From Tenrec ecaudatus (lineage: Eukaryota > Chordata > Mammalia > Afrosoricida > Tenrecidae): a stretch of DNA of 64,000 bases. The translations under genes and the position numbers were made by a program. The notes beneath the pieces were generated by a model, which saw only the letters and a program-made list of their open reading frames with translations, ran no database searches and was not told the DNA's origin. Below, piece after piece: positions 1 to 11,600 of the stretch (positions are counted from its first letter, which is position 1; each line of letters opens with the position of its first letter). Location: positions 123,177,525 through 123,241,524 of the forward strand of contig NC_134539.1 of the NCBI RefSeq assembly GCF_050624435.1, given 5' to 3'.

Positions 1-154
1 CCACTATGCCACTAGGCCCAGTTGGGGAGGAGGCAAGGGCTGGGGATAGGCTATGCAGCTCTGAATGGAGCAGAGTGGGCTTCCAAAGCTCATGAAAAAA
101 TCTCCATCTTAATCCACTTTTCCACAAACGTTTCCAAGTTCCCTGGTATATGAC

Positions 155-642
155 AATTTTTTAAATTAAACTTAAAAAAATCATTACATTAGGCGCTCAT
201 ACCATTCTTATCACAATCCAATCTTATCACAAACCAATTGTGTAAAGTACATTTGTACATTCATTGCCCTCATCATTCTCAAAACATTTGCTCTCCACTA
301 AAGCCCCTGGCATCAGCTCATTTTTCCCCTCCCTCCCCACTCCCCTCTCACTCATGAACCCTTGTTAATTTATAAATTATTTTGTCATTATCTTGACCTG
401 TCTGACGTCTCCCTTCACCCACTTTTCTGTTGTCTGTCCCCCAGGGAGAAGGTCACATGTAGATCCTTGTAATCGGTTCCCCCTTTCCATCCCACCCTCC
501 CTATGCCCTCCCAGTATCGCCTCTCACACCACTGGTCCTGAGGGGTCATCCGCCCTGGATTCCCTGTGTTTCCAGTTCCCATCTGTACCAGTGTACATCC
601 TCTAGTCTAACCAGACTTGCAAGGTAGGATTCGGATGATTGT

Positions 643-673
<31 letters not shown>

Positions 674-1147
674 CGCACGCGGCAGGGGAAGGGGGGAGGA
701 AGCATTTAGGAACTAGAGTAAAGTTGTACTTTTCATCATTGCTACATCATACCCTGACTGGCTCGTCTCCTCCCGAAGACCCTTCTGTAAGGGGATGTCC
801 AGTGGCCTACAAATGGGCTTTGGGTCTCCATTCCACACTGCCTCCCATCATTCACTATGGTAAGATTTTTTTGTTCTGATACCTCATGATCACACAGGCT
901 GGTGTGCTTCTTCCATGTGGGCTTTGTTGCTTCTGAGCTAGATGGCCGCTTGTTTACCTTCAAGCCTTTAAGACCCCAGATGCTATATCTTTTGATAGCT
1001 GGCACCATCAGCTTTCTTCTCCACATTTGATTGTTCACCCTCTATGTCTTCAGCGGTTTTGTTGGGAAGGTGAGCATCACAGAATGCCAATTTAACAGAA
1101 GAAAAGTATTCTTGCACTGGAAAACACTCCTAAAGGCCAACAAACAA
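155..1147 (-). repeat. L1 3'-UTR-type repeat, 3' part, minus orientation
   Basis: The left edge reads as the reverse complement of the tail seen in many copies here (AATAAAATGATTT followed by A). It runs 5'-ward through the shared modules: the stretch that reads TCTTAAAGGC-TTGAAGG on the minus strand, the segment with CTTCTTCCATGTGGGC, and the part ending in a CTTCCCAAC-type motif. The family is assigned to the L1 3' UTR because the copy starting near 10480 joins the same tail to recognisable L1 3' sequence. No coding capacity is seen; the small open frames are chance. A head-to-head partner follows at 1148-1765. Confidence 0.75.
641..674. repeat. (TG)n microsatellite
   Basis: About 34 bases of nearly pure TG with one interruption, inside an L1-type repeat. 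It ends in a short GCGC-rich stretch. Confidence 0.9.
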
Positions 1148-1765
1148 TCCTAACTACAAGCTTCTCTTTCTTGTGTGTTGTTTTTTATCATTGGTTTGTT
1201 GTTTTCTTGTTGTATCTTGTTGCGTGGTTTTGCTCTGTCTTGTTTTTGTGCATGTTATTATCTCCGCAGGTCTGTCTAAATATGATAGGCTGGATGAACA
1301 ATTGGAGGATAAAGCAACGGGACAGACAGTTCCGGGGTCACATGAGAGAGGGGGAGGTGGGGTGAACGGTAGTGGTGTTAATAAACCCAGGGACAAGGGA
1401 ACAAGTGACCCAAATCGGTGGTGAGGAGGGTGTGGGAGGCCTGGCTGGGCATAATGAAGGGTAATGTAACCAAGAGGAATTGATGAAACCCTGGTGGGGA
1501 CTGAGCATGATAGTGGGACAGGAGGAAAGTCAAAGGAAGTAGATGAAAGAGCTGGGAGGCAAAGGGCATTTATAGAGGTCTAGATAAAGACATGAACATA
1601 TGCAAATATCTTTATGAGGATGGGGATATAGATCAATGTGCATAGATTAGTATTAAGGTAGCAGAAGGACACTGGGCCTCTACTCACGTCCTGCCTCAAT
1701 GCAAGAACACCTTCTTCTATTAAGTTGGCATTCCATGATGCTCCTGAGATAAACTTCATTGCATC
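1148..1765 (+). repeat. L1 3'-UTR-type repeat, 5' part, inverted
   Basis: This stretch is in plus orientation. It carries the upstream modules of the same family (AAACCCAGGGACAAGGGAAC, GACTGAGCATGATAG, GGCATTTATAGAGG) and ends with the module containing ATTCCATGATGCTC. That last module overlaps by some tens of bases the 5' end of the minus-oriented piece at 155-1147. The arrangement, 3' part minus then 5' part plus, is what a 5'-inverted (twin-primed) L1 insertion would leave. Two separate insertions are the alternative. Confidence 0.65.
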
Positions 1766-1824
1766 AAAGCACCACAGACAAGCCTAAAGGAACCATCTAG
1801 ACTAGAGCTGGACCCCTTCACATC

Positions 1825-2346
1825 TTATTTATCAGTCTGAACTGTTCCTTTCTCAGAAACCACCCCAATTTTTTCAGATATCCTTGTTTTTAACTGTCAT
1901 GACTTGCTGAATTACAGCAGCTGAATTCGATACAAGCTCAATGTCATTTCCTTCAAGAAACCATTCATCTTTCTGGGCTTGAGTAATGGAACAAGTAACA
2001 CCTGTCCTCATGCAACCCCTCCGGGTGTATTTTTCACGCAAGAAATTACAGGCCCATCCTCCTGATGTGAGTGGGCACACACAGAGCTCCTCTTGTATCA
2101 GAACCCAGTGTAAGCGCCCTGATCCTGCTCTGTACATGACTACAGGCAGTGTGGGCTGGAGCCAGTTCCTATTTCCCCACCATTTGCCAACTCGAAGCGT
2201 CTTCCTTTTCTTTTCAAGGAGACTGAATTTCTATGCTGATGTGATTGAAGCCCCTCTGCAGGGTTCTTCTGGTGACCTTCACAATGATTGTGAAGAGAAA
2301 ATGTCCGCATTCCAGAGAATATCTGGCTGTTGAGAATGGCCTTCAT
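1825..2346 (-). pseudogene. RPL9: Processed pseudogene of ribosomal protein L9
   Basis: On the minus strand an ATG at 2346 opens MKAILNSQ, like the start of RPL9. The same strand then carries, in shifted frames, GGEIGTG-like and [16 protein letters not shown]-like segments, [20 protein letters not shown] and TVKNKDI, and finally EKGTVQ before a stop at 1825-1827. RPL9 is a large-subunit ribosomal protein and a prolific source of retropseudogenes. There are no introns and several frameshifts, including one after the start region and one after TVKNKDI, so this is a dead copy. The source-like 5' leader continues to about 2365 and the 3' untranslated part to about 1770. It lies downstream of GDPD1 and is unrelated to it. 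Confidence 0.9.
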
Positions 2347-2482
2347 TCTTACAATAAATGCAGCAAAGAGGCCTCGCACCTAACATTTATGTAAGCATTT
2401 GGACTTGATTTCACTTTTACCTACATTCTCAAGTGTTCATCACAGCATGGTAAGTTAGCTGATCATATCCCATGCCCATTTT

Positions 2483-3312
2483 AAAAAATAATTTTATTTG
2501 AGGCTTGTACAACTCATCACAATCCATCCATCCATCCACTGTATGTTAAGCACATTTGTAGCCCTCATCATTCTCAAAACATTTGCTTTCTACTTGAACA
2601 CTTGGTATCAGCTCATTTTCCCCTCCTTATGAACCCAAAATAATTTACAAATTATTTTGTCATGTCTTACACTGTCCAATGTGCCCCTTCATCCACTTTT
2701 CTGTTGTCCATACCCCCAGTGAAGTTATGTGTAGATCCCTGTAGTAAGTTCCCCCTTTCTACCCAACCTTCCCTCCACCCTCCAGTATTGCCACTCTCAC
2801 CACTCGTCCTGAAGGGATCATCTGTCCTGGATTCCCTGTGTTTCCAGTTCCTTTCTGTACGAGTGCACATCCTTTGGTCTAGCCAGATGTGTAAGGTAGA
2901 ATTGGGATCATGATACTGAGGGGGGGAGGGCAGAGAAAGCATTTAAGAACTAGAGGAAAGTTGTATGTTTCATCATTGCTATACTGAACCCTGACTGGCT
3001 TGTCTCCTCCCTGAGACCCTTCTGTAAGGGGATGTCCAGTTGCGTACAGATGGGCTTTGGGTCCCCAATCTGTACTCCCCCTCATTTACAATGATATGAT
3101 TTTTTGTTCTTTGATGGCTGATAACCTGATCCCTTCAACACCTCGTGGTCACACAAGCTGGTGTGCTTCTTCCATGTCAGCTTTGTTGCTTCTGAGCTAG
3201 ATGAACGCTTGTTTACCTTCAAGCCTTAAGACCTCAATGCAGTATCTTTTGATAGCTAGGCACCATCAGCTTTCTTCACATTTGTCTTCAGCGATCGTAT
3301 AGGGAAGGTGCT
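2483..3312 (-). mobile_element. 5'-truncated L1-type insertion with target-site duplication
   Basis: The minus-oriented L1 3'-UTR module set starts at a T-rich edge (the A tail on the other strand) and ends near 3312. It is flanked by a direct repeat of at least 12 bases, CATGCCCATTTT, at 2471-2482 and 3313-3324. That is the signature of target-primed reverse transcription by L1 machinery. No ORF remains. Confidence 0.85.
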
Positions 3313-5542
3313 CATGCCCATTTTTTAAGATGAAACTCAAATTCAGAAAATGTTACCATGTGACCTTACTAGCAACTGGCATGGTAGGATCTTCTTACCT
3401 TTCCCGCCCACTCTGGTTTTTCTCAGTGGTCTTCAATTGACTCTTCAATGCTGAAACATTTAAAAGTAAGTAGAGGAAGAGGTTCCCTATTTTTACATTA
3501 GGAAAACCTCAGGTATGTAGGTAGGTAGGTAAAAAAGTATTGCTATTCAGGTTCCAGTTAATACATGCATGGGTTTATTCCAAACACAACGTGTTTAAAC
3601 ATTTACCTTCTAAATAAATGTTGTGGCACAGTTTTCCATAAGCAACAGTTTCAGTCGCTGATGGAATTATCAATGGTTGATTCCCATCTCTACAAAAGTT
3701 AATAACAGTTTAAACAAGGTCAGAGAATACTAAATACAATACATTGGACAATTGAGTATTTTCTCTTATGAAAAAAAGATCACTATAGCCTACTCTTCAA
3801 ATTGGTTTTTAATGTTTCTCTTATCATTGACTGTTGAACTGAGGACAAATTCGAAAAATCAGTGTGTTGGATGGCTAAGAGACACCGTATTAGCCAGTGA
3901 TCCTGTCAATCGCTGAATCTGAGTTTCATCTAAAAACACTGGAGATGTGTAACATCAACTGACCTGCCAGATTGTTTTAACAAGCACACAAGAGCGCAAG
4001 CACTTGATTTCCTCTTTTGTTCTAGCCCCTCTGTGGTTGGCCACTTCCAGTACCTCCTTCTCCAATTCTCAGACTTAAACTTACCCACCTAATCTCTAAC
4101 TCCTCCCATGACCACCCCACCCCTTATCACCTCTGTTCTCTTCTAAGTGGAAAACACCGGACTCTTTTTTTAAACAAGGTTACTTAGCTGTTTTTCTAAC
4201 ACTTGAGTTTCCCATTCTGCCTAGAGCCTGAGAAAAAAGCAACCTATCCTGCCCCTCCTTTCAGTTTTGGTTTACCACCTAAACATCTATAAAGTATACT
4301 TGGAATTACAGCTGCAAAAACACAATCAAGAACCCTCATCTTGCTCTTGGAAAACTTTATTTCCATTTAAACAAATAAGAAAATGTTATCTATGTCATCA
4401 AGGGACAGAAGGAAACTGTGATCATCTTCACAGCTATTTAGCTGTCAAACTCCAAGCAAGAGATATAATCTAGATGAAAGATACTTATTATTCTAGATTA
4501 TATTTAACTCTCAAATTGAAATTATAGAAATTATTTTAAAATATTAACAAACCAGATTTTTATCAAATCACATCAGAAAGGCTAAGGGAGTGATGTCTGG
4601 AGCCGTGGAAAATCCCCTTTCCACCAAATACTCGGAAAAAGAAACGTAGACGTAAAGATCAGGAACAGCTGGCTTACACCAGTCACATTAGAAATAGTGA
4701 TGCACACTTTTATCCATTCAATATGATTACTAAGATCAGTTATTTAAAATCTAGATGTGGGTCCAAAACAGTTAGCCATTGCCAACATTGGAAATCTGAC
4801 ATTCCTTTTGAGGAACAAAAATGTAACTATTTAGAGCTTGTCTTAATTTACATTTGATTAAACCCATTTCTGTTACCAAAATATATTGAAACATGGTAGC
4901 ATTGCTACACATCTGAAAAAGATTTCACAAAGAATACTCCTAAATAACATTGACAACCAAGAAATCTAATCTTGGTCTACACTCTACAGATTTATTTGAC
5001 CAAGTTATTTCTCTGAGCCTGTCTTCTATTAACAATGTACAACACACCAGAGAACTACACCACCAGCTTCCCAACTCCACCTGCACTCGGTTTGTTTTCT
5101 TCTGTTTCTTTAAGTAAGACGTATTTAGAGAAGAAACAGTTCAGAATAGTCGTAAAGTCCTTCAATATTTTGTTTTCCAAAATAGTTGCCCTTATTCCAA
5201 TAAAGGTTAATGTCAAATTTACCCACTAGTCTTTGATTTCAGAATTACTTATAATAGAATACTGCATCATGTGTTGAAATCTTGATTCATAATCTATTTA
5301 CAGCTCATAACCAGTTAACTGTCTAAAGAAACTTTTTACAAATGTAAAACAGGCAACATTGTTTAAAATAAATATACCATACATAGTTTCTATGTTCTCA
5401 GACATCCTTAAAAATGAGGTAATAAAATTTAGCCGATTAAGCCTTTTCCCATCCTGGAAATGGCTTAGGAAAATGATGGTGAAATATTTTTTTCTTAGAT
5501 CTTCTCATGTTTTCTTCTAATGCTTTTCTGGACCCCTTTTTT
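3313..5542. other. GDPD1 3' UTR and downstream flank
   Basis: This is largely single-copy, AT-rich sequence downstream of the GDPD1 stop codon on the minus strand. The first 250 or so bases after the stop are certainly gene-proximal, because the GDPD1 partial duplicate at about 60680-60940 contains a recognisable copy of them. The end of the transcript cannot be fixed from sequence alone. No other gene is recognised; open frames of about 65 codons at 4267-4473 and 5035-5229 show no family motif. Confidence 0.6.
4991..4996 (-). terminator. Candidate GDPD1 polyadenylation signal
   Basis: A canonical AATAAA on the minus strand about 550 bases downstream of the stop codon. It is the first such hexamer I find after the stop; another lies at 4356-4361. 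Whether either is used cannot be told without transcript data. Confidence 0.25.
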
Positions 5543-5668
5543 CTATGCTGCTGAGCAATTAATCAAAAAATCCTTAAGTTTTGTTGGATAGTCTGTCATC
5601 ACTCCAGTTGCTCCCAGATCAAAAGCTCTTTTGTATTCTTGCTCTTCGTTTAATACCCAAATATACAC
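5543..5668 (-). CDS. GDPD1: GDPD1 coding exon 10 (C-terminal, residues 275-315)
   Basis: The acceptor AG is at 5669-5670 (minus-strand reading TTTTCAG). The exon begins VYIWVLNEEQEYKRAFDLG, the family's conserved C-terminal strand with the VxxWVLN pattern, and continues through the ATGVMTDYPTKL motif. It ends ...LINCSAA then TAG at 5545-5543. The human protein, as I recall it, ends one residue earlier. A diverged copy of this exon on the opposite strand lies at about 60607-60735. Confidence 0.96.
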   Translation of the reverse strand: MYIWVLNEEQEYKRAFDLGATGVMTDYPTKLKDFLINCSAA

Positions 5669-8600
5669 CTGAAAATTAGAAGCACGAGAAGTATGAAAAA
5701 AATATTAAGAGAGAAAATTCACTTTTTATAATAGCATTTATTCATTATACTCTCTGCACTCTTTGGAAATAACCTCTTAAACTTGCACTTATTATTAACT
5801 GTGAGGCGGAGCTCAGTTTGTGAGTCAGAAAGGCAGCATAACTGGAGCCAGGGACCAAGTTAAGTCAATCAAAAGTCCCTGCCCTTCACACTTGTGCTGC
5901 ACTGGTGCACTGTGCTGCTGCCAAAGAGCATCCCTCATTCTAGAACGTTACCTGAATGCCTCGGGCAGTAAGGTGGTCAAACAGAGCTTTTCGCATTAGT
6001 AATCTAGAACAGAAAAGCAAAACATACATTAGTGCTAACTGCCTTTTTTAGAGTATAGTAATTCCTGGTCGAATTTAAATCCTAGAATTAGCACTACAAG
6101 CAATGGCCTTGTGCAGAAATGGCTGCCATGGATAATATTCACATCAGGACCTCTTTTCACTACTTGTTGTTGACAGTCCACCTGAATGTCCTTTCTACTC
6201 GTGGATGCCACCAGATCATCAAGATTCCCATTCTTTTTGTAGCAGCATAATGGAGAATTGGCCGCACTTTCTTTGCTGGATCCATAATGAGAATGAGACA
6301 GAGGTGGGAAGTGTTACTAATTCCCCAGGTTAAAATGGGCACCAAACTCTGGCCAAGTTCTATAACATCACAGTGCAGCTACATAATAAATTAGATATTG
6401 TATTTTGTGAGCTATCTTGGAAACTTAATGTCCACTATTCATAGTTTCTTTTTTTCCCATTTTTTTCTTTTTTTCATAGTTTCTTATATATAAAAAGTGA
6501 GCAGTTTTTCAGTTTCATATAACTAACCAATAACCTTTTATTTTAAATTAAATTATTATTTAAAAAAATAATTTTGGGGGCTCTACAGCTCTTATAACAA
6601 TCCATACATGAATTGTATCAAGAATATTTGTAGATGGTGAACTTTTAGATTACAAATCATTTGAGAAAGATGAGAACTAAATGTTCTGGAAATTTGTACA
6701 TATTATTTCTATTCTATTCAAACCTATTAAAAAGTAAAATCCACTCCAAATTGTGTCCTTGAAAATTCGGAACTAAATTGGCAATGACAAGAAAGAATAA
6801 ACCTTATGGTATAGAGAAAAGATTTACATACTGAAACTTTCTGAAAGAAGAGGTAATAAGTAATAAAGGACTGTGAATTAAGACTATTACATTTAAATAT
6901 TGAAGATTACATTTTAAAGCAAAATACAGCATAATTAAAGTTTTTACCTAAAAATAAATTCAGCATGTCATAGAAATGAAAGCATTTTTCTTTAAATCAA
7001 TATCCATCCTTACAGATGGGTTCTCCATCTTGTTAGAGATTCTTCTGAGAAATGTGTCTTTAAATAACATGTGCTTTTTACATATACTGTACTTCAAACC
7101 ACCCTCCACCCCACCCCATGCTCTTGACTTAGGCTGGTGGAAACAGCAAAGAGAAGAAAATGGGTTCTTAGCTCAGATCTGCCGCAAATAAGCTAGATAA
7201 CCCCAAGCAAATCAGTTTTCTCTTGAAGTTGGATGAGATCATCTCTTAAGATTACTCTCAAGCTTTTGTGATTAGTGATTACACTAATTTGGATGCACAC
7301 AATTCCATTTACAGTGGATGTCCTCAACAGGTCCTTGTCAAAATTACATGTGGAACACTTGTACTAATTTAGTATAAAACCCAAAGATACCCCACTGTCT
7401 TCCGGCCCATTCTGACTCAGATTGACTCTACAACACAGGGTAGAACTGCTTCACAGGGTTTCCAAGGCTATAAATCTTTTTTTTATCTTTTTCTTTAAGG
7501 CTATAAATCTTTACAGAAGCCAACTGCCTTATCTTTCTACCAAGGAGTGGCTTCTAGATTCAAACCATGGAACCTTTTAGTTAACACAGCCAACTGCTTA
7601 ACAACTGCAACACCAAGGCTCCTTAAACTATAAGGGGCTTCCAAAAGTTCTTAGGAAATTGCAATTGAAAGAGAATGGATTTTTCCTACAAATTTTCTGA
7701 AACTCTTATTTGTATGTAAAAAATACACCAAAGCAATACATTTTCTACCAAGAAACAAAAATTCTTACATATCAGAAAGCCAGATGAGAAACTTCTGACA
7801 TCTTGACATGGTATGTGGTTCTTTTAATCTGAGGCAAAATAAAATTAAAAATATTTGTGAAAGGGCAGAAATAAAGTATGATCCAGTTGAGTTCTTTGTT
7901 TCCATGGCTCTTTAGCTTATTTTCTGCTACCACTATTCAAAGGTCAAAGGAATCAGTTACCTTTGCAAAGATTCTTGGTGAGCTGACCTCATGTTTTTTT
8001 TCTATCTTCTTTTCTGATAAAACCTCTTTTACTGTTATCATTTAGTATATAGTAGTTTTAAGCTCACAGCCAAGCATTACTATACTTTAAAAGGCATTTG
8101 GGATAAAAGTGGAACTTATGTAAACATGGCTCTTCCCCTTTCTCCAGGGACCTTTTTCCTTGTCTGCAAGCGGACCGTGAACGTTTAGCTCGACCTGAGC
8201 TCCTTCCGTTCTTGGATGCCTACTGCTCACAAGCACTGGAGTTTGTGCCCCTAGGAAATCTGTTCCCCTCTCCTTTAATGGCCTCAAGGAAAAACGGTTC
8301 TACTATGCAGACGGATCCACTTCTAAGTTTGTCAACACATACTGATTTCAATTCTCCCCAGATCTTCATTTCTTACTTCTTTTTTAATATGCAGGCAGCC
8401 CCTGAATTATAAAAAAGTTCTGTGTCCAGGTCTGTCTTAAAATCAACTCTGTGTGTCTGTTGGATGTACATATTTAAATATAGACACAGTTTATATAAAT
8501 GATCTCTGCCCTTTTCTTTCTCTTATCTGCTGAGAGTTGTTGTTGCTGTTACAGTGATGTCAATTGTTGTTAATCTTCCTAACTAATTCTAAAGGTACAT

Positions 8601-11600
8601 TTGGAGTTTAATGGAATTTCATCTAGATGTAGTTGCCAGTGAATCAGAAAGAAAAAAAAAGAGGTTGACGCAAATTGCTATTTGATGTCTAAATAAATGA
8701 TTATTATTATCTTTTAATTAAAATACCATTTTTTCTTGAAAATAATTGATTTGAAAATATGACAGTTCAGAACATGAAATCATTTTTTAAATCATTTTAT
8801 CAGGGACTCATAACTCTTAATAATCCATACATCAATTTTATTATGCATATTTATACTTATGTTGCCATCAATCTTTTCTAGACATTTACTTTCTCTTGAG
8901 CCCTTAGTATCAGCTCCTCATCCCCCCGTGACCCCTTGATAAATTATAAATTATTATTTTCATATCTTAATAAAGAACTACTAAGTATCTACAATTAAGC
9001 TAAATTATTTTTCCATTACTTCAGAATATACAAACATGAAGATTCATGGATGGATGTATATTAAGTACTTTTAATTCTTTAATATTCATTTTAGAAAATG
9101 TATAGTATCAAAAACATTATTAATAGAGGCCACCCAACAGACAATAAAAATAAGTATAGAAACCTTTTCTTTATCACTGCTACTGATACTAATAAACCTT
9201 TAGCTTTCTTCTCCTATAAAGGATAACTGATCAAACACAGGGACACCACTTACTTCAGTATGATGGAAGGCATCGGGATTTCAAAGAACTGTTCTCGAAT
9301 GGGCACAAAAGGCAAGAGGCCAGTGAAAAACAGCCCAAGAATGAGTAGAACACGTTGTAGACTGAAGAGTATAGGGATGTCCGAATTCTGCAAAACACAA
9401 GCAATAGTATGTCACTTTATAACTGCTCAAAGAGGATCACTTCAGAATTCTCAAATTTTCTCAAATTTATAGCTTAGCATGACAACATCAGGATTTAGTA
9501 ACTATTACATCTCCTTCAAATACAGCAAATGAAGGCTTTGACAGTACAACTTTTAATCGTGATAAAGAAAAAATTAATTCCACACATACTCGATTATAAA
9601 CTGACCCAAATATCAGCCAAGGGCACCTAATTGTCCCACAAAAACTGTGTTAAAAATGTGCTGAAAAGCTCGGCTTACATACGAGTATATACGGTACCTA
9701 GAAATTGAATTGTGGCCTAAAGAGCGTGGGCATTTTAAAAAGCATTTCATGTGTATTCGGAAACATGCTTGCCTCAATCCATGTATGAGAATAGCACAAA
9801 TCTTTGCCCACATTAAATATTAACATTAAAGAATGCATTCTGTGGATGCATTTGGCTTTTGCTACAGTGCATCTTTCCACTGGTAATAGCTATTATCACT
9901 AGTGACTAAACATACCAAAATTGAATGGGGTAAGGCAGAGATAACAACAGTATGAAATATTCAGTAGCTTATTCTTTTTAAAAGTATAGTAAAGTTAAAT
10001 TTTTCCATAAAAATATCTTTTAAAATAATGCAAAAAAATAGAATTCATTTAATAATGCATGAAAAATGATTTGTATTTAGTTGGATGGTTGCTTTTTATC
10101 ACACACATTTTTTGAAAATCATTTTATTGGGGGCTTGTACAATTCTTATCACAATCCATACATACATCCATTGTGTCAAGACATGTGTACATTTGTTGCC
10201 ATCATCATTCTCAAAACATGTGCTTTCTACTGAACCCTTAATATCAGCTCCTCATTTCCCCCCCTCCCTCTCACACACATTTTTATAATGGTGGACAAAT
10301 ACAGAATTTGTCCCTTTGTGGTTGACTTATTTCACTCAGTATTATATCCTCCAGGTTCATCCACATTATGAGTTTTTTGAATATGACTTGTTATTCTTAA
10401 AATTTACATATATTCTACTGTGTTCATGTGCCATATAATGCAATCTCAATCTAGATTCCATTAGCATTTCTTAAAGAGATAGAAAACAAGCAATCAAAAA
10501 AAAGTATCAACTGTATATGGAAAGGAGAGTGACAATAGATAAGCAAGCATCACCAAAGAATAAAGTAGTAGGCCTCAGTTCCCAATCTCAAAACCTACTA
10601 CACAGTCATAGCAGTCAAAACAGCCTGCTACTATTCAACGACAGACACACTGGCCAGTGGAATCAGATTTGAGAAACCAAAAGTAAATCCATCCACCTAT
10701 GGACAGCTGATCTTCAACAAAGGGCTAAAATCCATTAAATGAAGACAAGCTAGTTCTCTTTGACAAAAAATGCTGACACTCTGGTTAACTGTTTCAGAAA
10801 AATTAAGCAAGATCCATATTTCATACTATATTAAAAAAAAAACTAAAAACGGATCAAAGACCTAAATGTAGAACCTAAAGCTATAAAGATTGCCAAAGAA
10901 AAAATGGAGTAAATTTCCCCCTGAAGAACTAAATCATTGAGTCCTGGTCAAGATGGCGCCAAGTGCAATTCGCAATCTCAGAGCTGGAAACGATCTAAAT
11001 TTCCATTGGTGGACGAGTAGATCAGTGAACTCTGGCACGTACACACAATGGAGTACTATGCATCACTAAAAAGCACTGATGAGCACTTGAAGCATGTCTT
11101 TTCATGGGAAGAGTTGGGGGAAATTATGTTAAGCAAAGTCAGCCAATCACAAAAGGAGAAATACAGCATGAGTCCCCTGAGAACCTAGAATGGGCATGGA
11201 GACTCTACCATGAAGCACCAAATCATGAGGACAGCATGGTCACATGGAAGGATGCATGAAAACAGAGAGCTAGAGGGCTGGCCCCAACCAGAGCCAAACT
11301 GACACCCTCCCTGGAAGGGGGTGTGGTGGAAAACAGGTTGGGGAGAAGGGCCAGCTTGCAACACCAGCATGGAGGCAGGCCAGGAGGGAGAAAGAGAAAG
11401 AGAGTCAGACTGGGCCCCACGCTGGGAGTTAATGAGACACAGAGGGGAATGGGCAAATGACAACAACACGTATGACACCGTCCCCTTACTGGAGCAGAGT
11501 GAGACAGAGGACATTTCTGGGGTCACATGGATGGAAGTAGTGTGGTCTGAACCCTCCAAAACAGAGTGAATCAAGAAGGGAGCATACCTGGATAAACAAT

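Noticed and set aside
2662-2942. Small open frames within L1 tails (also at 393-605, 12498-12701, 13942-14199, 22338-22568)
   Set aside because: They recur in repeat copies with different interruptions and show no conserved start or domain, so they are not genes.
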